A stretch of 64,000 bases of DNA from Chondromyces crocatus (GCF_001189295.1 NZ_CP012159.1:9780501-9844500), one strand, 5' to 3'; positions 42,905-52,603 are shown, counted from the first letter of the stretch. The notes: generated from the sequence alone by a model not told the origin. Numbers and translations are program-made.

Positions 42905-45643
42905 GTGGCGGTCGATCGCGACAAGGTGCTCCAGGCCGCGCAAAAGCTGGTCGAGCGGAAGCGCTTCGACAAGGCCATCATCGAGTACCAGAAGCTCGTT
43001 GCCGACGATCCCAAGGACGTCCGCACGCTGCTCAAGATCGGTGATCTCTACCTGAAGACCGAAGAGTACGTCGAAGCCATCACGACGTACGAGCGCGTCG
43101 GCGAATTCTACCTGAACCAGGGTTTCACCCTGAAAGGGCTCGCGGTCTACAAACAGATCCGCGAGATCATCAACAAATTCGTCCCGCATCTCTCGGATCG
43201 CTTCGGGCACATCGTCCCGAGGCTCGCCGAGATCTACACGCAGCTCAACCTCACCAGCGACGCGCTCACGGCCTACGACGAGGTTGCGACCCGACTGCAG
43301 AAGGCCGGTCGTGACCGGGACGCCATCGACATCTTCCGGAAGATCGTCGAGCTCGATCCGAACAACCCGCTCCCGTACCTCCGGCTGGGGGAGGCGCTGG
43401 TCCGGGTCAAGGACATCGACGGCGCCATCCTGCGGTTCGGCATGGCCGCAGAGATCCTGCTGAAGCTCGGCCGCCGCGACGACGCCCTCAAGGTGGTCGA
43501 GCGGCTGCTCCAGCATCGCACGGACGCGCGCTTCGCGCGGATGGCCGCGGAGGTGTACCTCGATCGCGGCGATCCCAACGATGGAATGGTGGCGCTCGCC
43601 AAGCTGCAGATCGCCTTCAAGGAGAATCCGAAGGACCTGCAGACGCTGACGCTGCTCGCGAGGGCGTTCGACCTCCTCAACCAGCCAGCGAAGGCCATCG
43701 AGGTCCAGAAGGCCTCCGCGCGGACGGCCAAAGAAGCAGGACGGACCGACCAGTACGCCGCCATCGTCTCTGCACTGCTCACACGCGCGCCGAACGACGA
43801 GGAGGTGCGTCAGCTCGCAGGCCAGCTCCAGCCGTCGCACGCCCCGGCCGCAGCAGACCCTCGCGCGTCCATCGACGTGGTCGTCGACGAGGCGAGCGAC
43901 GCCGAGGAAGAACTCGAGCTCGATCCGGACGAGGACGCCGAGGAGATCTATGCGGCGCCTCCCCCGCCGCCGCCGCCACCTCGGCCTTCGCAGGCCGCGT
44001 TCGACGCCTACGACCCCGTGGTGATGGGCAGGCAGCTCATCGCGCAGGCCGACGGCATGATCCGCGCGCGGCAGGTCCACCGCGCCGTCGAGCTGCTCCG
44101 CAGCGGCGTCCAGCGCCTGCCTTCGTCCCGCGATCTGCGCGAGCGCCTCTCTGCCGTCCTCTTCGACGAAGCGCAGGACCCGGACGGCGCCATCCTCGAG
44201 ATGCTCGCCTACGCGCAGATGCTCCTCGAGGAAGGTGACGTCACCACGGCGGTCGAGAAGCTCAGCGAGGTGCAGCTGCTCGACGCCGACAACCAGCAAG
44301 CCGCAGAGATGCTCGCGGCCCTGGGCTACGCAGAACCGCTCGCGGCGGAGCACATCGACGCGCACGCCTACCAGGTCGCCGAGCCGGAGCCGGCCTACGC
44401 TCCGCCAGGCTCGCTGCCCTCGTACGATCTCGAGGGCATCGACGCATCCCAGGTGCTCGCTCAGGAGTACGCTCGGGGCTCCATGCTGCCGATGCCTCCC
44501 GCTGGCATCGACGTCATCGACGAGCCGTTCGAGAGCGAGCCGCTCCCGAGCTACCCCATCGACGACGAGCCGGCCGCGTTCGACCCGCTCGCGAGCCAGC
44601 CTGCGTATTCACCACCCGCCTCCCCGCGGCATGGCTTCCCTCCTCCAGGGATGTCCCCGCAGCACCTCCTCCCGAGCCAACCTCCGGCCGCGATCTCCAT
44701 GGCCCAGCCTGTGGGCTGGGCGCCGGCGGCTTACCCGCAGCCCCCTTCACAGCCCTTCCTCGCGCCACCGCCACCACCTCCTGCTTCCGGCGGCTCACGC
44801 GCCGAGTCGCTCGACGAAGACGCGCTCGAAGAAGCGGAGTTCTTCGCGCAGCAGCAGATGTACGACGAGGCCCGGAGCATCCTCCAGGAGCAGCTCTCCC
44901 GCCTCCCGAACCATCCGCTGCTCCTCGAGCGGTTGCAGGAGCTGGACACCCTGGAGGGGCAGGGCACCGGCCCGGCCGACAACCAGAGCGGCACCCGCCC
45001 GCGCCCCGCCGAGAACCAGGACGAAGAGCGGAACTTCTGGGACGCCTTCGACGCGATCGACAACATCGACGTCGCCACCCAGGACGCGCCGCCCGCCCCC
45101 GCCACCGACCAGGTCAGCGCGGAAGAGATCTTCGACCAGTTCAAGCAGCAGCTCGCGAAGCAGCTCCCCGAGTCCGACTCCGCGACCCATTACGATCTCG
45201 GCGTCGCCTACAAGGAGATGGGGCTCCTGCCGGACGCCATCCGCGAGTTCGAGCTGGCCGCCCGCGATCCGGGCCGTGAATGCGTGTGTCAGTCGATGAT
45301 CGGTGTCATTCACCTGCAGTCGAACAACATCGACGCTGCAATCGACGCCTTCATCCTGGGCCTGCGCGCCACCCACAAGACCGTCGAGCAGGAGCTGGCA
45401 TTGAACTATGAAATCGCCAGTGCCTATGAAATGCGCGGCGATCGCGACCAGGCCCTCTACTACTTCCAGCGCGTGATGCGACTCAACCCGAACTACAACG
45501 ACCCGCGCGGCACCGTCGGAGATCGCGTACGCCGCCTCGAAGGGCCGAAGCCGGCGGCACGTGCTGCCGTGGGGTCCGAGCTGCTCGGCGACGATTTCGA
45601 CGCTGCATTCGACGATCTGCTGAGCCGCGCCAAGCTGCCTTGA
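42905..45643 (+). CDS. Large TPR-repeat protein with disordered Pro/acidic middle
   Basis: 912 residues from GTG 42905, with AGGAGATC about 10 bp ahead. Residues ~1-300 are TPR repeats (AAQKLVERKRFDKAIIEYQKLVADDP, LLKIGDLYLKTEEYVEAITTY and others). Residues ~305-640 alternate acidic and Pro-rich linker (PPPPPPPPRP) with one more TPR island (~380-480). Residues ~640-912 hold a second TPR block (HYDLGVAYKEMGLLPDAIREFELAARDP), ending in FDDLLSRAKLP. There is no signal peptide or catalytic domain. It is a cytosolic scaffold by design; myxobacteria use such proteins in motility and polarity, but there is no evidence for that role here. Confidence 0.88.
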   Translation: MAVDRDKVLQAAQKLVERKRFDKAIIEYQKLVADDPKDVRTLLKIGDLYLKTEEYVEAITTYERVGEFYLNQGFTLKGLAVYKQIREIINKFVPHLSDRFGHIVPRLAEIYTQLNLTSDALTAYDEVATRLQKAGRDRDAIDIFRKIVELDPNNPLPYLRLGEALVRVKDIDGAILRFGMAAEILLKLGRRDDALKVVERLLQHRTDARFARMAAEVYLDRGDPNDGMVALAKLQIAFKENPKDLQTLTLLARAFDLLNQPAKAIEVQKASARTAKEAGRTDQYAAIVSALLTRAPNDEEVRQLAGQLQPSHAPAAADPRASIDVVVDEASDAEEELELDPDEDAEEIYAAPPPPPPPPRPSQAAFDAYDPVVMGRQLIAQADGMIRARQVHRAVELLRSGVQRLPSSRDLRERLSAVLFDEAQDPDGAILEMLAYAQMLLEEGDVTTAVEKLSEVQLLDADNQQAAEMLAALGYAEPLAAEHIDAHAYQVAEPEPAYAPPGSLPSYDLEGIDASQVLAQEYARGSMLPMPPAGIDVIDEPFESEPLPSYPIDDEPAAFDPLASQPAYSPPASPRHGFPPPGMSPQHLLPSQPPAAISMAQPVGWAPAAYPQPPSQPFLAPPPPPPASGGSRAESLDEDALEEAEFFAQQQMYDEARSILQEQLSRLPNHPLLLERLQELDTLEGQGTGPADNQSGTRPRPAENQDEERNFWDAFDAIDNIDVATQDAPPAPATDQVSAEEIFDQFKQQLAKQLPESDSATHYDLGVAYKEMGLLPDAIREFELAARDPGRECVCQSMIGVIHLQSNNIDAAIDAFILGLRATHKTVEQELALNYEIASAYEMRGDRDQALYYFQRVMRLNPNYNDPRGTVGDRVRRLEGPKPAARAAVGSELLGDDFDAAFDDLLSRAKLP

Positions 45644-45715
45644 GGCAATCACCAGCTCGCAGCTGGGCACCGCGCGCGAAGCATGGGCGCAGCCGGCTGA
45701 CGACGAGCAGACAAA

Positions 45716-45750
45716 CGAAAGCGCGCTCCCGGAAGGAAGCGCGCTCTTCG
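45716..45750. terminator. Bidirectional terminator hairpin
   Basis: CGAAAGCGCGCT (45716-45727) pairs with AGCGCGCTCTTCG (45738-45750) with one bulge and a 10-nt loop. It lies between the convergent TPR and Tat-substrate genes. Confidence 0.6.
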
Positions 45751-45783
45751 TGTCACGGCGCCGAGAGTTCAGCGCCGCTCGGA

Positions 45784-47160
45784 TCAGCCGTCGAGGTTCG
45801 GACGGATGTACCCGTCGATGCCCTCGTCGCCCTGGTAGAAGTCCCGGACCCGCCGCATGTCGCCGCTGATCGCATAGAGGACCGCGGCGTTCGAGGCTGC
45901 CGTGCAGCTCGCCGTGTCGCGACCGTTGTCGATCTTGCCGGTCACCGGGTTGCTGCCCACCGCGTTGCCCTGCATCGGGTAGTACATGAACTCGCCGGTG
46001 CGCAGGCGGCCGTTGCCGAGCACGTACATCCAGTTCGAGTTGTTGGACGTGCCGTCGGGCCAGTTGTTCCGGTTACGGGGCTCCTTCGGCGTGTCACCGT
46101 TCACGGTGATCACGAGGTCCTCGTTGTACTTCACGCCGCTCTCCGGGTTGACCATGTCGAGGTCCTCGTTGAGCTTCTCGAAGTACAGCTTGAGCAAGCG
46201 CGCCGTCTCGTTCAGCCGGGCCATGTTGCCGAAGGCGCCGTGCGGATCGTCGCTCATGACCTGCACGATGATGCTCTGGGTCAGCCCCAGCTTGAACGCC
46301 TTGGCACCCGTGATGAACGTCTGCGCGATGCGGCGCATCTTGTTCTCGGTGTTGCCGTTGATCTGGTAGCGCGCCAGATCGTCCTGCGTGGGAGCGAGCT
46401 TCTCGCGCAGGTTCTGCCCGAGGAAGTTCGAGGCGGAGCGGCCGAGATCCAGTGACTTGTAGAACGTCTGGCGGTTCGCTGCCTTGAGCAGGTTGAGCTG
46501 CGTCTTGTAAGTCGCCTCGAAGAGCCGCGCGTCCTGCTCGGCGAGCAGGGCGAACTGCGAGGCGGCGCTGTTGAACAGCTCGACCATGCCACCGGGATCA
46601 CCGACCGTGGTGATCGCGGGCGCACCCGGGGCCGTGCCGAAGGAGACGGGCTCGATGCCGATGACGGGCACGAGCGAGGCGTTCACCTGCTGCATCGCGG
46701 CCACCGACGCCATCATGGTCCGGTTCATCGCCACCGCAGTCACCGTGCCCGGGTTCTGCGTGTGCGTCTGGTTCCGGCCCGCCGGCAGGATGCTCACCTG
46801 CTTGGAGCGGCCCATCCCCACGAACGGCGTGTCGGGACCGACGACGGACGGCTCGTCCGTATCACCCGGCTGGGTCTGACCGAGCCGGTGGTACGAGACG
46901 TTCTGGTTGTTCGAGGTCGCGATCTCGCGATGCGGCCACAGCAACGTGAACCAGGCGAACCCGCCGTTGCCGGCGATCAGGTGGATCGACTTCTTCGTCG
47001 CCGCCTTGCCCTCCTGAGCCAGCGCAGTGCCGCCGATGTCGGCGATCCCGTTCAGGACCTGCGCACGATCGAGTCCCAGAGCCGCGCCGAATGCCATCGA
47101 CAGCTTGAGGAAGGCACGGCGCGAATCACCACGGAGATCTTTCGTTTTGTCGCAAACCAT
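45784..47160 (-). CDS. Tat-exported DUF1501-like protein
   Basis: 458 residues. The N-terminus SRRAFLKLSMAFGAALGL is a twin-arginine signal, so the protein is exported folded. It has an alkaline-phosphatase-superfamily feel: LIAGNGGFAWFTLLWPH near the start and, late, EDLVITVNGDTPKEPRNRNNWPDG, which parallels the DUF1501 string (VVTTEFGRTPxxN...DHWP) but has lost its metal-binding residues. Last gene of a four-gene run with the three lipoproteins upstream (10-33 bp gaps). Family call is moderate; the parallel gene at 57670 is a clearer DUF1501. Confidence 0.72.
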   Translation of the reverse strand: MVCDKTKDLRGDSRRAFLKLSMAFGAALGLDRAQVLNGIADIGGTALAQEGKAATKKSIHLIAGNGGFAWFTLLWPHREIATSNNQNVSYHRLGQTQPGDTDEPSVVGPDTPFVGMGRSKQVSILPAGRNQTHTQNPGTVTAVAMNRTMMASVAAMQQVNASLVPVIGIEPVSFGTAPGAPAITTVGDPGGMVELFNSAASQFALLAEQDARLFEATYKTQLNLLKAANRQTFYKSLDLGRSASNFLGQNLREKLAPTQDDLARYQINGNTENKMRRIAQTFITGAKAFKLGLTQSIIVQVMSDDPHGAFGNMARLNETARLLKLYFEKLNEDLDMVNPESGVKYNEDLVITVNGDTPKEPRNRNNWPDGTSNNSNWMYVLGNGRLRTGEFMYYPMQGNAVGSNPVTGKIDNGRDTASCTAASNAAVLYAISGDMRRVRDFYQGDEGIDGYIRPNLDG

Positions 47161-47170
47161 GACGTCCTCC

Positions 47171-47923
47171 TCACTCGCACGAATGTGCCGCAGACAGCAC
47201 GGCCGCCACAGCGATGATCTTACCCTTGTCGACGCTCGTCGCGTCCCGCACTGCCTTCGAGCAGTTCGAGATGTGCTGCTGCGTCGCCGGCCGACCGATG
47301 AGGCAGGTCACCGCGTCCGGGTTGCAAGCGTCGTTCGCGTCGAACATCTCGACCCCGCAGTGCTGCGTGGAGGCGATGTTCTGGATGATGGTCGGCGCCG
47401 CCTGCACGAAGATGTCCAGGGTCTTCGTCGCACCCGACGACCGCCAGATCACCCCCTCGGCCAGCATGGCGTTGTAGTCCTCGACGCCCAGCGTCCGGAG
47501 GCCGTCCCGGTAGAGCTGCCCCGCGGAGGCGGGCTGCCCATTGGGAGCGTTCGCATTCAGGTCCACGCCGAAGTCCTGGAGGACGTTGCCCAGCGTCACG
47601 ACGGGCAGCTTCGCGCAGGAGTGCAGACGGGTGCGCACCTCGAGCGGCCCCTCCTGATCACGCTGCGCCATGATCTCTTCGTTGCTCTTGCCACCGCCCG
47701 GCGTCAGGTCGTCCATGTGGTCGAACGTGTTGCCGTCGCCACCGACCGTCGACTGCGGGTTGTTGGCGGACTGGGAGTTGTTGTTCGAAGGAGTCTCTTC
47801 CTCTTCCGTCTCCGGGTCCGTGATGTCGTCCACGGGGGCGGTGCAGCCCGCCGCCGCCAGCGCCAGTGCAGCGAGGAGGCTCGGCACCGCGCCGCCATGC
47901 AGATACGAATTTGCACGCTTCAT
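47171..47923 (-). CDS. Lipoprotein of the haem/DUF1501 operon
   Basis: 250 residues from ATG 47923, chosen because AGGAGA lies 7 bp upstream. Signal peptide LLAALALAAAGCT ends in a lipobox; a Glu/Asn-rich linker follows (EEEETPSNNNSQSANN). The mature part has six Cys (e.g. LHSCAKLP, TQHCGVEMFDANDACNP, SNCSKAVRDAT), likely disulphides. No CxxCH and no recognised family. It sits between the CxxCH lipoprotein and the Tat substrate, 19 and 10 bp away. Confidence 0.75.
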   Translation of the reverse strand: MKRANSYLHGGAVPSLLAALALAAAGCTAPVDDITDPETEEEETPSNNNSQSANNPQSTVGGDGNTFDHMDDLTPGGGKSNEEIMAQRDQEGPLEVRTRLHSCAKLPVVTLGNVLQDFGVDLNANAPNGQPASAGQLYRDGLRTLGVEDYNAMLAEGVIWRSSGATKTLDIFVQAAPTIIQNIASTQHCGVEMFDANDACNPDAVTCLIGRPATQQHISNCSKAVRDATSVDKGKIIAVAAVLSAAHSCE

Positions 47924-47942
47924 GGTCTGTCTCCTGTGCACT

Positions 47943-49127
47943 CTAGAACTTCGTGAAGTCTTCGCTCTTGAACATCTGACGCAGAACCTCCTTGAGGTTC
48001 TTGCGCGCCGTGAACTCCTGGAGGAACGGCTTGATCACGTCAGCATGCACGTTGGCGCCGTCGCTCACGATGTCTTCCTTCGACATCACGAAGTTCCACG
48101 AGCGGGCCACGATGCACGAGTGAACTGCCGGATCCTTCGCCATGGCCTGGCCGAGCGCCGGCAGATCCGCCGCCTCGACACCGAACCGCCATGCCGTCTT
48201 CTCCGTGTCGGGCAGCCAGTGGCTGCGCTGGGAGTCCACCAGCTCGCCGTCGATGTTCGTCTTCACGGCGATGTTGTTGTTCCACATCCCGTTCTCACCG
48301 AAGTTCGCGAACAGCGGCGCCAGGTGATTGATCGTCTGGTGGCAGTTCGCGCAGATCGCGGCGTCCGCATTGAGGAAGTCCACCGGCGTGTTGGAGATCG
48401 ACTCCCAGGGCCACGCCGCGTAGTACGTCCCGTTGCCGCGCGGCTCCGCCTTGCCCTGCTCCGCGGGGAACGCATTGCACGCGAAGATCTCCTGCACCCA
48501 GCGCACCCGACGGAACGCCATCGGGCCGTAGTACTGACGCATCACGCCCGGGTTGGTGAGCACGCCGGCCTCGCCGGGCGCCCCGCTGTTGCACGTCGTG
48601 GCGTCGAACGTGTTCGCGCCAGCGTCGTACCGCACGCAGTTGTCCGCGGACGCCGTGAGCAGCTCGGTGAAGTCACGCTCCTGGACGATCAGCTGCGCGG
48701 CGAACATCGGCGCCGTGTTGCGATCGTCGTTCCCGCCGCCGCCCTGCCGCATGACGTCCTGCCACCACTTGACCATGCGGGCCGCGAAGCGAGGCTCCTC
48801 CATCATCTCGTCGAGGCGGTTCTCGTACGCCGTCTTCCCACCGGACTGGACGGTCTTGATCTCTTCCAGCGTCGGGAGGCGCCGCAGCAGCTTCAACGTC
48901 GCCGTCCGCAAGGCCTCCGAGTACTCGAACTGACGCTCTCCGAGGACGGTGAAATCCTCCGGCTCGGCCTCGGTCTCGGTCGGCGTCGGGCTGAGGTCCG
49001 GCGAATCGACCGCACCAGGCCCACTGGGGTTTCCGGGATCCGGGGGATCCAGTTCATCTGACGTACCCGAGCACGCGGCCGCCACGACCGCAGTCGCAAG
49101 AGCCAGGAGAATCGGAGTGGTTCTCAT
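47943..49127 (-). CDS. Lipoprotein with one CxxCH haem motif (planctomycete-type cytochrome-like)
   Basis: 394 residues with lipobox VVAAACSG. Helical regions ALRTATLKLLRRLPTLEEIKTV and ENRLDEMMEEPRFAARMVKWW match the start of DUF1549/DUF1592-type proteins (first helix set plus the MLxxPRFA string). Around residue 280 AAICANCHQTINHLAPLFANFGENG provides one c-type haem site, with LxPLxxxFExFDxxG-like wording. It ends with repeated helices of the DUF1585 kind (LRQMFKSEDFTKF). Such exported proteins are common in myxobacteria and planctomycetes but have no known biochemical role. Cytochrome maturation genes are not in the window. Confidence 0.78.
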   Translation of the reverse strand: MRTTPILLALATAVVAAACSGTSDELDPPDPGNPSGPGAVDSPDLSPTPTETEAEPEDFTVLGERQFEYSEALRTATLKLLRRLPTLEEIKTVQSGGKTAYENRLDEMMEEPRFAARMVKWWQDVMRQGGGGNDDRNTAPMFAAQLIVQERDFTELLTASADNCVRYDAGANTFDATTCNSGAPGEAGVLTNPGVMRQYYGPMAFRRVRWVQEIFACNAFPAEQGKAEPRGNGTYYAAWPWESISNTPVDFLNADAAICANCHQTINHLAPLFANFGENGMWNNNIAVKTNIDGELVDSQRSHWLPDTEKTAWRFGVEAADLPALGQAMAKDPAVHSCIVARSWNFVMSKEDIVSDGANVHADVIKPFLQEFTARKNLKEVLRQMFKSEDFTKF

Positions 49128-49160
49128 AGACCGCCTCGCATTCCTTTCGACAAGTTGCTG

Positions 49161-50435
49161 CTATTGGGCCGCGGCTTCGACCTGCATCCAAGCCGTGACG
49201 GAGTTTCTGAAGGTGTTGAACGCCCCCGCATTACCAAACTTGAACGGATGATTCGCGTTGTTGCCAGGATCGGTGTTCCGGAAGATCAGGCTGTTGTTCG
49301 GGTTCTCGAAATCGCCTGCCACCCGGATCCGGATCTGGCCGCAAGCATCCTTCGGCCCCGTCGGAGCACCCGACGTGAGGCCGCGCATATCGATCGCGGA
49401 GAACGCACGGTTGTTGGTGCCGTTACCGTGACAAGCACCGCAACCCAGCCTGAACTGCTCCGCGGCTGCGGGCTGCCCACCGACACCGCCCGTGAAGGCT
49501 TCGAGATCCTCGCAGCCACCCTCGTCGATCGTGCCGGCCGTGTAGGGCTTCACGTCGGTGAAGTAGAGCGCCAGCATGGCGCCCGGTACCCAGTCACCCA
49601 GACCGATCTCATTGCCAATTGGCTCCACGCTGCCGGCCGGGATGTCCTTCTTGAGGCCGACGTTGCTGCGATCCTTCACGGCCGGCTTGCCAGCCGGGTA
49701 GACCGCGAACGCCGGGTCGACCAGGGTCACGCCCGTCACCGTCGAGGTGTAAGCGCGGAAGTCCTTGATGTAGAGGAACCCGCCCTCTTCGTAAGCCGTG
49801 AACGTGAGCGTCACACCGTAGAGCTGGGAGTCGATCTCATCGAGGTAGATCGCGTTGACGCCCATGATCGGAGCGAACGGCTCGGTCCCCGGGCCGAGGG
49901 GGTTCGTCGATTCGACGATCAGGCTCGATTCGGCCTGCAGCCACGCCGCCAGATCCGCCTCCAGGCTGGGCGCCGCCTTCTCGAAGTTCGTGCCCGAGTG
50001 GAGGGAGCCCGTGGACGGGTGCGCCGCGCCCTCGTGCGGATAGGTCAGCAGGGTGCTCGTCTCCCAGTTCTTCCGGACGAACTTGTCCCAGCTCTTCACG
50101 CGCTCGTAGCGGGCCTCCTTGGTCGTCCCTTCGAGGAAGAGAGCCTGCTGGAGCGCCGCATTCCCGTGGCAGGAGCCACAGGTGCTCGAGAACAGCGGAT
50201 CGACCTTGAAGTAGTAATCCTTCGCCTCGTCGAGCGTATCGACCTCCACCGGCTTGCCCGCGCCCGTGCCCGTATCCGGGTCGGTGGGCTTGCCGGCGCC
50301 GCCCCCATCATCCGGGAGGCCTTCGATGGGCGAGACGCAGCCCATCGCCACGGACCCCACCAGAAGGAGGGCGCTGGCTCCCTTGAGCCACAAGGAATGC
50401 GCGGAGCTGGGTCGGGAGAGCTGAACCTTCTGCAT
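49161..50435 (-). CDS. Di-haem-motif lipoprotein, first gene of the operon
   Basis: 424 residues, with lipobox SVAMGCVS and a Gly/Asp/Thr linker. Two CxxCH motifs are seen: FSSTCGSCHGNAALQQ (~residue 85) and LGCGACHGNGTNNRAFS (~335). Between them is a ~200-residue beta domain (YGVTLTFTAYEEGGFLYIKDFRAYTS). Each CxxCH is followed by a helix with distal elements typical of small cytochrome c domains. It heads the four-gene run 50435-45784, whose promoter must be in the gap upstream. Function unknown; an outer-surface electron carrier is plausible. Confidence 0.78.
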   Translation of the reverse strand: MQKVQLSRPSSAHSLWLKGASALLLVGSVAMGCVSPIEGLPDDGGGAGKPTDPDTGTGAGKPVEVDTLDEAKDYYFKVDPLFSSTCGSCHGNAALQQALFLEGTTKEARYERVKSWDKFVRKNWETSTLLTYPHEGAAHPSTGSLHSGTNFEKAAPSLEADLAAWLQAESSLIVESTNPLGPGTEPFAPIMGVNAIYLDEIDSQLYGVTLTFTAYEEGGFLYIKDFRAYTSTVTGVTLVDPAFAVYPAGKPAVKDRSNVGLKKDIPAGSVEPIGNEIGLGDWVPGAMLALYFTDVKPYTAGTIDEGGCEDLEAFTGGVGGQPAAAEQFRLGCGACHGNGTNNRAFSAIDMRGLTSGAPTGPKDACGQIRIRVAGDFENPNNSLIFRNTDPGNNANHPFKFGNAGAFNTFRNSVTAWMQVEAAAQ

Positions 50436-50870
50436 AGCTACCTATCCTCTCCCTTGCGGGAGACCTCCAAGGCACGAGGGAGCTAGTGCACATGACGGGC
50501 CAACGGACGTCAACCCGCAGAGCGCTCGCAAAAACGCGCTTCCGGCCGGTTATTCCCCCCCTTCATTGAATAACGACAGTCAGAGCGGCGAACTGGATCA
50601 TCTGTGACCCGGTCACCCAGATCCCAGGTGACTTTCCTTGACCAGGTCGACGCCCTGGTAACGCGATCCCCCAGGCGCCTCACAAAGGCCTCGCAGCTCC
50701 ATCGAGAGAGCACCTCTCCACTGCTGCCGTCACGCCCTGCGCTCGCAGGGCACCAGGCCCTCTCCCGCGAGCACCAGGCCCTCTCCCAGGACGCCCGCAT
50801 CGACCTCCGCCCCACCCCCGCTCGCCGGAAATTGGGCCTTTCCCCCCGGGTTCCGCTAGCGGGGAAGCCC
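50436..50870. other. Divergent intergenic region, 435 bp, with short direct repeat
   Basis: Holds the promoters of the haem-lipoprotein operon and of the lipoprotein at 50871. GCACCAGGCCCTCTCCC occurs at 50750-50766 and 50771-50787 (period 21). A locally A/T-rich patch CATTGAATAACGACAG lies near 50563-50580. No gene is seen. Confidence 0.6.
50750..50787. repeat. 17-bp direct repeat, period 21
   Basis: GCACCAGGCCCTCTCCC is present twice, exactly, in the intergenic region. It belongs to the same size class as the other edge duplications in this window. Confidence 0.85.
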
Positions 50871-51653
50871 ATGACGCGAACGCTCCTCACGGCCGTCTTG
50901 GCTTCTCTCCTCGCTGTCGGCTGTGGCCGCGCCGCGCTCGATGCGGAAACGAACACGCCGGCTACCGCCAAAGCGAAACCGTCCAAAGACGGCATAACGA
51001 AGGTCTCTCTCAAAGCGGAGCGCGACAGCGCCGAGACCGGGTCCGATCGCGTCGAAGCCAGCGAAAATACGGCCGCGGTGGCCCCTTTGCGGCAGTCAGG
51101 TGATTACGTCACCTACCGCTTCACCGGAACCTTCCAGAAAAAGCCGGTCACGCTCACCCAGCGTGTCGTCGCTCGTGAAGGCGATGCCCTCCTCGTGGAC
51201 GTCAGCCTCACCACGGGGACCCGGAGCGAGACCCTCCGCGTCAAGATGAGCGACGCGGCGGAGAACCGGGGAGAGATCCTCGAGGTCGCGCGGATCGACG
51301 CGCAGGGCACGCAGAAGGCAGCGCCCCTCTCCGCGTACGACGCGCTCATGGCCCGGACCACCGTCGCAGCCGACGTCAACGAAGCCGAGCTGGGCTCCGA
51401 GGCGGTCAACGTCGACGTCGGAGGCCAGCCCATCGCCTGCAACCGCACCAGCTACCGCGTGCGCATCGGCGGCAAGACGGCCACGATGCACACGGTCCAG
51501 AGCGAGCGATTCACCTGGGGTGACGTGGGCGGCGAGATCACCGCGGAAGACGGGAGCGTCATCTACCGCGCCGAGGTCATCGACGCGGGCCACACGAAGC
51601 CCTCGGGCGCACCGACGGCCGTGGCAGCCGACGACGACTACTACGACAACTGA
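50871..51653 (+). CDS. Hypothetical lipoprotein
   Basis: 260 residues from ATG 50871 (MTRTLLTAVLASLLAVGCG), a clean lipoprotein signal. A Lys/Thr/Glu/Ser linker leads to an all-beta domain with DYVTYRFTGTFQKKPVTLTQRV and RTSYRVRIGGKTATMHTVQSERF. It ends in an acidic DDDYYDN. Family not recognised; the fold might be a lipocalin or LolA-like barrel. Its 3' end overlaps the convergent hemD gene by 13 bp. Confidence 0.7.
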   Translation: MTRTLLTAVLASLLAVGCGRAALDAETNTPATAKAKPSKDGITKVSLKAERDSAETGSDRVEASENTAAVAPLRQSGDYVTYRFTGTFQKKPVTLTQRVVAREGDALLVDVSLTTGTRSETLRVKMSDAAENRGEILEVARIDAQGTQKAAPLSAYDALMARTTVAADVNEAELGSEAVNVDVGGQPIACNRTSYRVRIGGKTATMHTVQSERFTWGDVGGEITAEDGSVIYRAEVIDAGHTKPSGAPTAVAADDDYYDN

Positions 51654-52537
51654 GACCCCTCGCCGCCGCGAGCAGCGCTCTCCTGCGCTCGCGCCGCGGC
51701 CTTCCGCTCCAGGATCTCTCCTGCGCGCGCTGCCGTTTCCTTCACGAGGTGCCCCATCTTCGGGTGCTCGGGCTCCAGGTCGGGCGGCAAGCCCTCGGCC
51801 CGCAGCGCCTCCGAGCACACGGGGCCGATCGACGCCACCACCCCGCGCGTGAGGGCCGCGCGCACCTCGGCGAGGATTCCCTCCTCCGCTGCCACCATCG
51901 TGAAGTGCTCGATCTGCGGGCGGCTGGTGAAGAGCACGATCGACGCCTCGCCCGCGGCGAGGGCGTGGAGAGCGCGCCGTAGCGGCGCCGTGTCCTCCGG
52001 CAAGGCCCAGCGGTAGATCGGCACGGGCACGACCGCTGCGCCCGCCGCCTCGAGCGCCGCGTACAGCTCGCGGTTCGGTGCGCCGTACTCCTGCACCGCG
52101 ATCCGCTTCCCGGCGAGCGGCGCGGCCGAGACGCCCAGCACGTCCAGCACCTCCCGCCAGGTGTTCGGTTCGGGGACGGTGACGAACGCCTTCACGCCCA
52201 GCTCCCGCAGCGCTGCCGCCGGCTTGGGCCCGCGGACCACCACCTGCACCCCGGAGAGCGCCTCCGCGAAGTGCGCGCGATCGAGCACCGTCTCCACCTC
52301 GGCGGCGAGCGCGCGGGTCCCCACGCCGGTCATCAGCACCACCACGTCGACCTCGCGCCGCTGGAGCGAACCCGCGAAGGCCAGCGCAGGTTCGTTCCGG
52401 TCGACCACCACTTCCCGCAGGGTGGGTGCCGGGATGTGCTTGCCCCCGTGACGCTGGACCAGGGAGCCCATCTCGACCGAACGGCGACTCTCGAAGGTGA
52501 CGACGGACTGTCCGGCAAAATCCCGTGAGGTGCTCAC
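51641..52537 (-). CDS. hemD: Uroporphyrinogen-III synthase
   Basis: 298 residues with the two alternating alpha/beta domains of HemD: VVTFESRRSVEMGSLVQRHG, VVLMTGVGTRALA (the substrate-binding TGVG), then GKRIAVQEYGAPNREL, and SIVLFTSRPQIEHF, VVASIGPVCSEAL. The enzyme closes hydroxymethylbilane to uroporphyrinogen III in haem and B12 synthesis. The gene is alone, without hemC or hemB in view. The tail is Ala/Glu-rich beyond the usual end. Confidence 0.9.
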   Translation of the reverse strand: MSTSRDFAGQSVVTFESRRSVEMGSLVQRHGGKHIPAPTLREVVVDRNEPALAFAGSLQRREVDVVVLMTGVGTRALAAEVETVLDRAHFAEALSGVQVVVRGPKPAAALRELGVKAFVTVPEPNTWREVLDVLGVSAAPLAGKRIAVQEYGAPNRELYAALEAAGAAVVPVPIYRWALPEDTAPLRRALHALAAGEASIVLFTSRPQIEHFTMVAAEEGILAEVRAALTRGVVASIGPVCSEALRAEGLPPDLEPEHPKMGHLVKETAARAGEILERKAAARAQESAARGGEGSQLS

Positions 52538-52603
52538 AGCACGAGCTTAAACCACGCAACGAACCCCCAGGGCTCCGGCGTCTGATAGAGTGGAGGTGTG
52601 GTG

